In this document: in pieces, positions 1 to 6,863 of the stretch
How the letters are laid out: each line of letters begins with the position of its first letter
Position numbering within the stretch: position 1 is the stretch's first letter
NCBI GenBank assembly: GCA_947449515.1
Contig: CANFSD010000053.1
Coordinates: 1-9,184, forward strand
Reading direction: 5' to 3'
Source: Bacteroidota bacterium
Lineage (GTDB): Bacteria; Bacteroidota; Bacteroidia; UKL13-3
DNA: 9,184 nt
Notes under the pieces: generated by a model
What the model was told of the DNA's origin: nothing
The model's database searches: none
What the model saw: only the letters and a program-made list of their open reading frames with translations
Made by a program: the position numbers and the translations under genes

Positions 1-2
1 AT

Positions 3-161
3 GCCATTAAAAATGAGCAAGGAAAACCAGATGAAAGCACCTTAGAAGGAAATCACTTTCAAACAGAAAATGAATATGTTGTTTTGGTTTATACCAAAAA
101 CCTTCAATACCATTACGATGAATTGATTGGGGTTCGAAAATTTAGCACCCAAACCAATTAA
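3..161 (+). CDS. C-terminal end of an unrecognised protein (partial, 5' end outside window)
   Basis: An open frame runs from the left edge to a TAA at 159-161, giving 52 residues. The other two plus frames stop within 45 bases. The fragment is hydrophilic (lysine-, glutamate- and asparagine-rich) with one short beta-like stretch (EYVVLVYTKN), and has no membrane segment or cysteine motif. Its codon use resembles the downstream genes. I do not recognise the family, and too little is visible to name a function. It is read as coding because the frame is open throughout and is followed by a gap with a weak hairpin and a promoter-like element. A chance open frame cannot be excluded at this length. 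Confidence 0.5.
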   Translation, partial: AIKNEQGKPDESTLEGNHFQTENEYVVLVYTKNLQYHYDELIGVRKFSTQTN

Positions 162-187
162 AAATTTCGCTAATTACTGATTAACAA

Positions 188-205
188 GGCATAAGTGCCA
201 TTTTT
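188..205 (+). terminator. Weak candidate terminator after the partial upstream gene
   Basis: GGCA (188-191) pairs with TGCC (196-199) around a TAAG loop, followed by A and five T (201-205). The four-base-pair stem is short, so this is only a candidate end signal for the gene stopping at 161. Confidence 0.25.
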
Positions 206-245
206 GCAGGTAGATTTTTTGCCAATCTTTCCTTCCTAATTCAAG

Positions 246-253
246 TAGTTTTG
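246..253 (+). promoter_or_regulatory. Candidate -7 element of the gatB promoter
   Basis: TAGTTTTG matches the Bacteroidota -7 consensus TAnnTTTG at all six fixed positions. The nearest upstream TTTG-like element ends at 221, a 24-base spacer, longer than the usual 19-21, so the -33 half is weak. Transcription would start near 258-261, leaving a leader of only about 15 nt before the gatB ATG at 274. Confidence 0.4.
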
Positions 254-273
254 TGTAATTTCGCGCTTCAATC

Positions 274-1743
274 ATGAAGATAGAAGAAGCAAACATAGAT
301 TTTGGAAAATACGAAGCCGTAATTGGCCTCGAGGTTCATGCGCAAATGCTCACCAATAGCAAAGCTTATTGCTCAGACGGCTACCAATATGGGGCCGAAC
401 CCAATACCCAAATTAGTCCAATTAGTTTGGGGCATCCTGGCACCCTTCCTAAACACAATAAAAAAGTAATTGTAAATGCTATAAAAATGGGATTGGCATG
501 TAATTCAACTATTGCCGAACACCAGTATTATGCGCGGAAAAATTATTTCTACGCAGATTTACCAAAAGGCTATCAAATAACCCAAGATAAAACACCCATT
601 TGCACAGGTGGCGAAGTAGAAATTAGGTTAAAAGATGGAAGTACCAAAAAGATTGGCATTACCCGCATTCACATGGAGGAAGATGCCGGTAAAAGTATGC
701 ACGACCAGGATGTATACGATAGCTTAATTGACTTAAACAGGGCAGGTGTTCCTTTGATTGAAATTGTTTCTGAACCAGAAATAAAAACAGGTGAAGAAGC
801 ATACCAATACCTCAGCGAAATAAGAAAACTGGTTCGTTACCTAGACATTTGTGATGGCAACATGGAAGAAGGAAGTTTGAGGTGTGATGCCAATATTTCT
901 GTGATGCTTAATGGTTCTAAAGTTTTTGGCACCAAGGTGGAAGTAAAAAACATGAACTCAATGCGTAATGTGCAAAGAGCCATTGATTTTGAAATTCACC
1001 GCCAAATTGTTGCGCTTGAAAATGGCGAAACCCTATACATGGAAACCAGAAATTTTGATGCCATTAAGGGAATTACCCTAACCATGCGTAGCAAGGAAGG
1101 TGCAGCAGATTACAGGTATTTTCCAGAGCCCGATTTGCCACCTTTGCATATAACAGCGCCTTTTGTAAATGGCGTTAGAGATCAAATGCCAGAATTGCCT
1201 AAAGCCTTGTATGAAAAGTTTACGCAAAGCTTTGGCCTCAATGAGTATGATGCCCAAATACTAACAGAAAACAAAGATATTGCCGCTTATTTTGAAGACA
1301 TTTTAAAACATACCACAAATGCAAAAGCTGCAGCCAATTGGTTAATGGTAAATGTTAAAGGTTACCTCAATGAACAGGCAATTGGGATTAATGATTTTGT
1401 TTTACAAGCAGCAAAAATTGCAGAAATTATTGCCTTGATAGATACTGGAAAAGTTAGTAACAGCGCCGCTTCACAAAAAATATTCCCAGAAATGATTAAG
1501 GAACATCATAAATCAGCCTTGCAAATTGCAGAGGCTTTGAACCTTATTCAAGAAAGTGGATCAGATGAATTACAAGTATGGATTGACGAAGCCTTGGCGC
1601 GTTTCCCGGATAAAGTAGCCGATTATAAAGCCGGAAAACAAAGCCTTCTTGGTCTTTTTATGGGAGAGGTAATGAAGGCTAGTAAGGGCAAAGCCGATCC
1701 AAAAATTGCCACACAATTATTGAAACAAACGCTCGAAAAATAA
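274..1743 (+). CDS. gatB: Aspartyl/glutamyl-tRNA(Asn/Gln) amidotransferase subunit B
   Basis: GatB is the tRNA-binding kinase/transamidation subunit of GatCAB. The complex converts Glu-tRNA(Gln) and Asp-tRNA(Asn) to the correctly amidated forms in the cytoplasm, using ammonia from the GatA glutaminase. The 489 residues match the usual family length. The N-terminal cradle begins with the signature GLEVHAQ (18-24), followed by GAEPNT (40-45), LGHPGTLP (52-59) and RKNYFYADLPKGYQ (88-101). The C-terminal YqeY-like tail is complete (KADYKAG-type, LLGLFMGEVMKASKGKADP near the end). The ATG at 274 lies just before the conserved core and has no Shine-Dalgarno sequence, as is normal in Bacteroidota. 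Three of the four cysteine positions found in many GatB proteins are replaced: C33 remains, while D35, S48 and S51 occupy the others. gatA and gatC are not in the window. The tlpA-like gene follows after 3 nt and is probably cotranscribed. Confidence 0.97.
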   Translation: MKIEEANIDFGKYEAVIGLEVHAQMLTNSKAYCSDGYQYGAEPNTQISPISLGHPGTLPKHNKKVIVNAIKMGLACNSTIAEHQYYARKNYFYADLPKGYQITQDKTPICTGGEVEIRLKDGSTKKIGITRIHMEEDAGKSMHDQDVYDSLIDLNRAGVPLIEIVSEPEIKTGEEAYQYLSEIRKLVRYLDICDGNMEEGSLRCDANISVMLNGSKVFGTKVEVKNMNSMRNVQRAIDFEIHRQIVALENGETLYMETRNFDAIKGITLTMRSKEGAADYRYFPEPDLPPLHITAPFVNGVRDQMPELPKALYEKFTQSFGLNEYDAQILTENKDIAAYFEDILKHTTNAKAAANWLMVNVKGYLNEQAIGINDFVLQAAKIAEIIALIDTGKVSNSAASQKIFPEMIKEHHKSALQIAEALNLIQESGSDELQVWIDEALARFPDKVADYKAGKQSLLGLFMGEVMKASKGKADPKIATQLLKQTLEK

Positions 1744-1746
1744 CTT

Positions 1747-2892
1747 ATGAATTTACGTTTAGGAAATACTTTTTACGCAAGTTTGCGAATGACTTATTTG
1801 TTGTTTGCCATTTCATTTTTAGCAAGTAGCTGTTCAAATAAAGAAGTGGAAGACACCAGCGGCTTTGCCCTTAAAGGTAAAATTGCAAATGCCAGTGGCA
1901 TTAAACAAATTAGCATACAAGAACTAACCCCTGGTGGCTTAAATATGATTGATACCGGGCTATTGGATGCAAGTGGTAATTTTAATTTAAGGGGAAAATT
2001 AAGTGAAAAAACTTTTTGTATCCTGCGTTTTGAAAAAGGAGATATTGTATTGTTGGTAGATACCAATAGCCAACTTGAAATTAATATTGATCCGGCCCAT
2101 TTAGACCAATATACTGTGGCCAATTCAAAAGAAAACGATGAACTAAAACAATTGTATTTATTGAACAATGAATACTTAAGGAAGAGCGAAGAAATAAGTG
2201 CGCGTTTTACCTCAAACAGCACCATGGATAGCAAAACAGAGGAACTAATTAGGTTTTGTTTTGATAGCTTGCAAGATGCGCATAAAAATGCCATAAAGGC
2301 CTATGTTGGAACACTAACCAATTCAATGGTACCCTATTTTGCAACTACCTTTCTATTGCCTGAACCAGACCTGCCATTTTTAGAAGCTATTGACAAACTT
2401 TTGTATGCCAATTATTCTCAATCTAAATATGCAATTCAATTGCACCAAAAGGTTGAAAATTTAGCTAAAACTGCAGATGGATCTATGGCTCCAGACATTG
2501 TACTTAATGACCCATTTGGCAAAACCGTTTCCCTTTCTGCCTTGAGAGGTAAAATTGTTTTGGTAGATTTTTGGGCAAGCTGGTGTGGACCTTGCAGAGA
2601 CGAAAACCCCAATAATGTTATCCTTTATAACAAATACAAAAATGCTGGATTTGAAATTTTTGGTGTAAGCTTAGACGAAAACAGGGATGCTTGGATCGGG
2701 GCAATAAACAAAGATAAATTGCTTTGGCAACAAGGTTCTGATTTACAAAAATGGAATTCCCCTATTGTAAGTTTGTATAATATTGATGCCATTCCTACCA
2801 CTATTTTAGTAGACAAAGAAGGAAAAATCATTGCAAGAAAATTGAGAGGCAAAGAACTTGAAGCCAAATTGAAAGAAATTTTTGGGTTCTAA
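1747..2892 (+). CDS. TlpA-like thioredoxin-fold lipoprotein with N-terminal DUF4369 domain
   Basis: This is a predicted membrane-anchored thiol-disulfide oxidoreductase facing the periplasm (381 residues). The first 28 residues form a lipoprotein signal: an n-region with R4 and R14, a hydrophobic core at about 15-26, and a lipobox-like LASSC ending at C29. The ATG at 1747 is preferred over the ATG at 1789 because the latter would remove both arginines. Residues of about 40-150 look like a DUF4369 beta domain, common at the N-terminus of Bacteroidota TlpA proteins. A helical linker follows, then the thioredoxin/AhpC-TSA-like domain from APDIV (248) with the redox motif WCGPC (279-283) and the cis-proline P350 in AIPTT. 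Family members reduce or shuffle disulfides in exported proteins or in cytochrome maturation; the actual substrate here cannot be told. It starts 3 nt after the gatB stop. No terminator was found downstream. Confidence 0.9.
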   Translation: MNLRLGNTFYASLRMTYLLFAISFLASSCSNKEVEDTSGFALKGKIANASGIKQISIQELTPGGLNMIDTGLLDASGNFNLRGKLSEKTFCILRFEKGDIVLLVDTNSQLEINIDPAHLDQYTVANSKENDELKQLYLLNNEYLRKSEEISARFTSNSTMDSKTEELIRFCFDSLQDAHKNAIKAYVGTLTNSMVPYFATTFLLPEPDLPFLEAIDKLLYANYSQSKYAIQLHQKVENLAKTADGSMAPDIVLNDPFGKTVSLSALRGKIVLVDFWASWCGPCRDENPNNVILYNKYKNAGFEIFGVSLDENRDAWIGAINKDKLLWQQGSDLQKWNSPIVSLYNIDAIPTTILVDKEGKIIARKLRGKELEAKLKEIFGF

Positions 2893-2902
2893 AATGAATA
2901 GG

Positions 2903-2946
2903 CCTTAACATTTAATTCACACTACCTTAACATTGGAATAAGTTTA
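2903..2946 (+). promoter_or_regulatory. Three 11-bp-phased TTMACA repeats (PhoP/PhoB-box-like operator) with adjacent -7-like element
   Basis: TTAACA (2905-2910), TTCACA (2916-2921) and TTAACA (2927-2932) lie in the same orientation with an exact 11-base period and 5-base spacers. The outer two copies share the longer CCTTAACATT. This is the layout bound by OmpR/PhoB-family winged-helix regulators, and it matches the Bacillus PhoP box (TT(A/T/C)ACA repeats with about 5-base spacers). TAAGTTTA (2939-2946) matches TAnnTTTG at all but its last base and could be the -7 element, with no TTTG at the -33 position. That fits an activated promoter in which the repeats replace the -33 contact. The array lies 45-72 bases upstream of the response-regulator ATG, so autoregulation is the natural inference. 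Confidence 0.5.
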
Positions 2947-2976
2947 CTTAAGGATTATTACATAAAATTTAACACA

Positions 2977-3654
2977 ATGGATAACTTGGGTAAAATACTG
3001 GTTGTAGATGATGAGGCTGATATCATTGAATTTATTTCATACAACCTCAAAAAGGAAGGTTATGAAGTATTCACAGCAAGTAATGGAAAAGAGGCTATTC
3101 CAATAGCAAAAAAAATTAAACCCGATTTAATCTTATTGGATGTAATGATGCCTGTAATGGATGGCATAGAGGCTTGTAAACTCATTAAAGCTGATCCAGA
3201 TTTTGCAAAAACATATGTAGTTTTTTTAACCGCTCGTGCTGAAGAATATTCTGAAATTGAAGGATTTAATGTTGGAGCAGATGATTATATAGCGAAACCA
3301 ATTAAACCTAAGTTATTGGTTTCTAGGCTAAATGCTATTTTAAGGAGGAAAATAAAAGAAGTTGTATCTCCTTCAATTACGGTTAAAGATTTATTTATAG
3401 ACAGAGAAACCTTCTTGATTCATCGTGGCGAACAAAAAATTGCCTTGGCGCGTAAAGAATTTGAATTGCTTTTCTTATTGGCTTCTAAACCTGGAAAAGT
3501 TTTTACCAGGGAATATATTTTGGAAAAAGTTTGGGGAGAGGAAGTATTGGTAGTTGATAGAACCATTGATGTTCACATTAGAAAAATTAGAGAAAAACTA
3601 GGAGATGAATATATTGGCACCGTTAAAGGTGTTGGTTACAAATTTGAAATATGA
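2977..3654 (+). CDS. OmpR/PhoB-family response regulator (PhoP/PhoB-like)
   Basis: This is a cytoplasmic transcription factor activated by phosphorylation, 225 residues long as expected. The receiver domain (about 5-123) has the acidic pair D11/D12, phospho-acceptor D55 in LLDVMMP, switch threonine T85 in FLTAR and lysine K107 in AKPIKP, so it should be fully functional. The C-terminal winged helix-turn-helix (about 130-225) is typical: ARKEFELLFLLASKPGKVF, then RTIDVHIRKIREKLG and the terminal GVGYKFEI wing. The opening KILVVDDEADIIEFISYNL resembles PhoP/PhoB of the phosphate-starvation systems, but the stimulus is inferred, not shown. Its stop overlaps the kinase ATG in ATGA, which implies translational coupling with the next gene. 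The upstream phased repeats suggest that it controls its own operon. Confidence 0.95.
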   Translation: MDNLGKILVVDDEADIIEFISYNLKKEGYEVFTASNGKEAIPIAKKIKPDLILLDVMMPVMDGIEACKLIKADPDFAKTYVVFLTARAEEYSEIEGFNVGADDYIAKPIKPKLLVSRLNAILRRKIKEVVSPSITVKDLFIDRETFLIHRGEQKIALARKEFELLFLLASKPGKVFTREYILEKVWGEEVLVVDRTIDVHIRKIREKLGDEYIGTVKGVGYKFEI

Positions 3655-4691
3655 TTAGAAATCCCAAACCAATTGACATCGCATTTCTTATTTCACTTTT
3701 GTTATCTGTTACATTAGCAACCGTATCTTTTTTTATTGGTGAATGGGAAATTATTAATTCCGTTATCATTTTTACGCTCTGCTTTGGCCTATCCTTTTTC
3801 TTATTCTTTTATACCCTTGAATTTTTTATTTATAGAAAAATAAAACTCATTTATAAAACCATTCACAGCCTTAAAACGCAAAAATACGATGCGGTTATTG
3901 GCAATTTTGATTGGGACAAAGACCCTATTGCCGAAATGAACAAAGAGGTAATTAAATGGGCAAGAGACAACAAAATTGAAATTGAACAATTGCAAAAATT
4001 GGCCGATTTTAGAAAAGAGTTTTTAGGCAACGTATCTCATGAACTCAAAACACCCATTTTTAATATACAAGGCTATATACATACTTTGATAGATGGGGCA
4101 ATAGACGACAAAGAAGTAAACGCTCGCTTTTTAGAAAAGGCCGCCAAAAGCGCCGATAGATTGAGTGATTTAGTGGCAGATTTATTATCTATCTCCCAAT
4201 TGGAAAGTGGTGAGTTAACCATGGAATTGGAAAGATTTGATGTTTGTTCTTTGATACGTGATGTATACGAACAACTGCATAATACTAAAGTACAATTACT
4301 TTTTAAAGAAGGATGTAATGGCCCATTTTATGTATTTGCCGATAGGTACAGAATTAGGCAGGTATTGGTAAATTTGGTTTCCAATTCAATTAAATATGGC
4401 ACTCAAGATGGTACTACCACTGCCGCTATTTATGATATGGACGAGCATTTTCTGATTGAAATTGCGGATAATGGATCTGGCATTGAACAAGAACATTTGG
4501 GCCGCATTTTTGAAAGATTTTACCGCATAGACAAAAGCCGAACAAGGGAAAACCATGAAGGTGGTACCGGCTTAGGCTTAGCAATTGTAAAACATATTAT
4601 GGAGGCCCACAGACAAAGTGTACATGTGCGCAGCAGTGTTGGAACAGGTACAACCTTTGGTTTCACCCTTAAAAAGGCAGAAAATCAATAA
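3651..4691 (+). CDS. PhoR-like membrane sensor histidine kinase
   Basis: This is the partner kinase of the preceding regulator (346 residues). Two hydrophobic segments (about 8-30 and 35-61) are joined by only a few residues (around GEWE), so there is practically no periplasmic sensor domain. No PAS domain is evident; a short linker of about 60 residues leads to the dimerisation/phosphoacceptor helix, with H130 in NVSHELKTPI (127-136). The ATPase domain has the N box (NLVSNSIKYG, N245), the G1 box (D273 in ADNGSG), the F box region (FERFYRIDKSR) and the G2 box (GGTGLGLAI, from 304). All key catalytic residues are present. The start overlaps the regulator's stop by 4 nt. Overall architecture and the paired regulator resemble PhoR; with so little outside the membrane, input probably comes through a partner protein or the membrane itself (inference). 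Confidence 0.94.
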   Translation: MIRNPKPIDIAFLISLLLSVTLATVSFFIGEWEIINSVIIFTLCFGLSFFLFFYTLEFFIYRKIKLIYKTIHSLKTQKYDAVIGNFDWDKDPIAEMNKEVIKWARDNKIEIEQLQKLADFRKEFLGNVSHELKTPIFNIQGYIHTLIDGAIDDKEVNARFLEKAAKSADRLSDLVADLLSISQLESGELTMELERFDVCSLIRDVYEQLHNTKVQLLFKEGCNGPFYVFADRYRIRQVLVNLVSNSIKYGTQDGTTTAAIYDMDEHFLIEIADNGSGIEQEHLGRIFERFYRIDKSRTRENHEGGTGLGLAIVKHIMEAHRQSVHVRSSVGTGTTFGFTLKKAENQ

Positions 4692-4767
4692 AATGCCTCC
4701 TTTTGCAAAAAATGACAATTTTAAATTGGCTCATTTCCAACTAATCAAAAAACAGACAACAAAAAGG

Positions 4768-4798
4768 TTTGGCAGTGTGGGTTAAAATTTTATATTTG
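4768..4798 (+). promoter_or_regulatory. Bacteroidota-type promoter for the START-like gene
   Basis: TTTG (4768-4771) and TATATTTG (4791-4798) are separated by 19 bases. This agrees fully with the Bacteroidota housekeeping consensus of a TTTG -33 element, 19-21 bases, then TAnnTTTG. Transcription would begin at about 4803-4806, giving a leader of roughly 20 nt before the ATG at 4824. It is the best-formed promoter in the window. Confidence 0.7.
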
Positions 4799-4823
4799 CC
4801 ATATTCCGATAATAAATAAAGTA

Positions 4824-5210
4824 ATGGTTAAGAGTTCTAAGAAAAAAATCCGTATGGAGTTTGAAATTAAAGCATCGCCTTCAATGCTTTTTAATTATAT
4901 CAGCTCGCCCTCGGGTTTGTCGCAATGGTTTTGTAATGATGTAGACATCTACAACAACTTCTATAAATTCAAATGGGATGGTGATGAAAACATTGCTGAA
5001 CTATTGAAAAAAACGCCTTTAAAAGGGGTTAAATTCCGCTGGAAAGACACACATGTTGACGAATATTTTGAATTTGAAATACAACAAGATGAATTAACAG
5101 ACGATGTGGCCCTGGTAGTTACCGATTTTGTGGAGCCTATTGACGAGAAAAACGCCATACTCCTTTGGGAAAACCAAGTACATGAGTTAAGAACCTTATT
5201 GGGTGGTTAA
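4824..5210 (+). CDS. START-like (SRPBCC fold) domain protein, Bacteroidota type
   Basis: This is a small soluble protein of 128 residues with no signal peptide or membrane segment. After a lysine-rich start (KSSKKK) it reads as a helix-grip fold: RMEFEIKASPSMLFNYISSPSGLSQWF resembles the opening strand and first helix of AHSA1/START-type domains, and the C-terminal NAILLWENQVHELRTLLGG resembles the final long helix. It fits the small START-like family (START_2) widespread in Bacteroidota. Such folds bind hydrophobic ligands, but neither ligand nor partner can be deduced here and the family's role is not established to my knowledge. The gene stands alone: it has its own promoter upstream and a strong hairpin terminator 20 bases after its stop, and is therefore probably monocistronic. 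Confidence 0.8.
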   Translation: MVKSSKKKIRMEFEIKASPSMLFNYISSPSGLSQWFCNDVDIYNNFYKFKWDGDENIAELLKKTPLKGVKFRWKDTHVDEYFEFEIQQDELTDDVALVVTDFVEPIDEKNAILLWENQVHELRTLLGG

Positions 5211-5229
5211 TTCTATAAGCCCTCCTATT

Positions 5230-5268
5230 AAAACCCGATTCTAATTTTATATTGGAATCGGGTTTTTT
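5230..5268 (+). terminator. Strong Rho-independent terminator after the START-like gene
   Basis: Bases 5230-5245 pair with 5251-5266 in a 16-bp stem. Twelve perfect outer pairs include the CCCG/CGGG core; one T-G wobble and three A/T pairs follow. The loop is TTTAT (5246-5250). The right arm runs into six T (5263-5268). There is a short A run on the left side, so limited activity on the opposite strand is possible, but no minus-strand gene needs it. Confidence 0.85.
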
Positions 5269-5366
5269 ATTGTTTGGCAAGACCTTTGCTTAGAATAATC
5301 TGCCTCTATCCTATTAAAATTGAAATAAATTAAGCATTTTTGTTCCTTTCCTACAACAACCCATCT

Positions 5367-6833
5367 GTGAAAAAATTTTACCTCTTTATTGTCAAAAATT
5401 ACCTGAAGGCCTTTCTACCTACCTTCCTAATTGTAATGATGATTTTGCTGATGCAGGTAATTTGGCTGTATGTAGATGAACTCATTGGAAAGGGATTAGA
5501 TTTCCTGGTTATTGGCGAATTGCTATTTTATTTCTCAGCCAGTTTAATTCCACAAGCACTACCACTATCCATCCTATTGGCTTCCATAATGACCTTCGGA
5601 AACCTTGGTGAAAGCTATGAATTGGTTGCTGCCAAAGCATCAGGGATTTCAATTTGGAATATGTTTAAGCCCATGATAGGCGTTATGTTATTGGTTGCCT
5701 TATTTGGGTTCTTTGTTTCCAATGTATTAATTCCTCAAGCCAACTTAAAACGTGGTTCTTTACTCTACGACGTAAGACAACAAAAACCGTCATTGGCTAT
5801 TAAAGAAGGGGTTTTTAGTCAGGATATACCAGGTATTACCATTCGCGTAGGCAAGAAGGATAGAAAGACCCAAGAATTACAAGAAATAATTATTTACGAC
5901 CAAAGGGAAAGTCAGCTACACCCCGTTATTATTTACGCCAAACGTGGCACAATGACTATGAGTGATGACAAGCGATACCTATTTCTGACGCTATTTGAAG
6001 GAGGTAGGTATGAAGAATTGGAAAAGGTAAAGGGTTATTATTATTCGCAACAACATTCAACCATGACCTTTAACCAAGAGCGCATTGCTTTTGATATGAA
6101 TAGCTTTAAATTTAACCGAACCGATGAGAATTTATTCAAGCACCATTGGGAAATGTTAAATGTAATTGAACTGCAAAATGCCAGTGATTCTTTAGATTTA
6201 TTGGCAGAAAACAAGTTCAAAGAATTAAAAGGATTTGTACAACCTTACTACTATTTTTCAAAGAGTAAGAAAGACTCAGCACAATTTGTTGCAGACTCCG
6301 CCATCATTGCGGTTACAACCAAAGAGCCAGATATTACCAGCCATTTTAATAAAGTACCTACCTCTACTGTTTATGCAAATGCCCTAAATGCTGCCAGAAG
6401 TGTAAAAAACATTGTTGAATACAGCATCAATGAATATAAAGATTTGGCCAAATTAAGGACGCGTCATAAAATTGAATGGCACCGTAAATTTATTTTGAGT
6501 GTAGCCTGTATCATTATGTTTTTTATTGGTGCGCCTTTGGGTTCTATTATTCGTAAAGGTGGCTTTGGTTTGCCCATAGTGGTTTCTGTATTGTTGTATG
6601 TTTGTTACCATATTGTTTCGCTCATGGGAGAAAAAGCTGCCAAGACAGAGGCTTGGAATCCAATGCAGGGCATGTGGTTTGGTATATTGGTTTTTATTCC
6701 ATTGGCCTTTTTCATTACCTACCAAGCGGCAAATGATTCTGCTTTGTTTGACAATTCTCTTTTCAATAGAATAGCAAAAAAATGGAAAGGGCTTTTTAAA
6801 AAGAAGGACCTCAAACAAATTACGACTCCTTAA
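5367..6833 (+). CDS. LptF/LptG-family permease (lipopolysaccharide export)
   Basis: This is an inner-membrane subunit of the Lpt ABC transporter, which extracts lipopolysaccharide from the inner membrane and passes it to the periplasmic bridge. With the GTG start at 5367 it has 488 residues. Three N-terminal membrane segments (about 14-35, 52-80, 97-122) precede a long periplasmic jelly-roll-type region. A charged helical insert (about 250-365) follows, then three C-terminal segments (about 375-395, 402-420, 436-456). Marker stretches are LLMQVIWLYVDELIGKGLD near the start and IGAPLGSIIRKGG after segment four, both typical of the long Bacteroidota form. There is no in-frame ATG near the 5' end. 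TTG at 5340 (nine more residues) is the only earlier option, but the GTG start gives MKKFYLFIVKNYL, the usual family beginning. A CATTTTTG at 5335-5342 resembles a -7 element and would favour the later start. LptF versus LptG cannot be decided. Confidence 0.9.
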   Translation: MKKFYLFIVKNYLKAFLPTFLIVMMILLMQVIWLYVDELIGKGLDFLVIGELLFYFSASLIPQALPLSILLASIMTFGNLGESYELVAAKASGISIWNMFKPMIGVMLLVALFGFFVSNVLIPQANLKRGSLLYDVRQQKPSLAIKEGVFSQDIPGITIRVGKKDRKTQELQEIIIYDQRESQLHPVIIYAKRGTMTMSDDKRYLFLTLFEGGRYEELEKVKGYYYSQQHSTMTFNQERIAFDMNSFKFNRTDENLFKHHWEMLNVIELQNASDSLDLLAENKFKELKGFVQPYYYFSKSKKDSAQFVADSAIIAVTTKEPDITSHFNKVPTSTVYANALNAARSVKNIVEYSINEYKDLAKLRTRHKIEWHRKFILSVACIIMFFIGAPLGSIIRKGGFGLPIVVSVLLYVCYHIVSLMGEKAAKTEAWNPMQGMWFGILVFIPLAFFITYQAANDSALFDNSLFNRIAKKWKGLFKKKDLKQITTP

Positions 6834-6863
6834 ATTGAAGCATTTAAAGTATACTTGTATCAA

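Noticed and set aside
181..186. Single TTAACA upstream of gatB as another regulator site
   Set aside because: No partner hexamer at 11 bases on either side; a lone hexamer is expected by chance.
1794..2294. 166-codon minus-strand open frame opposite the TlpA-like gene
   Set aside because: Antisense shadow of a gene with clear domains; serine/leucine-rich low-complexity product with no recognisable motif.
4716..4728. CAATTTTAAATTG palindrome after the kinase, considered as a terminator
   Set aside because: All but two pairs are A/T, the loop would be too tight, and no T run follows.
4693..4785. 30-codon open frame beginning two bases after the kinase stop
   Set aside because: Short, no recognisable features, and it runs across the -33 element of the next promoter; chance open frames of this size are expected in AT-rich gaps.
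6850..6857. TATACTTG as a -7 element for the unknown gene
   Set aside because: One mismatch to consensus, no TTTG at 19-21 bases upstream, and it ends only six bases before the ATG; cotranscription with the permease is simpler.
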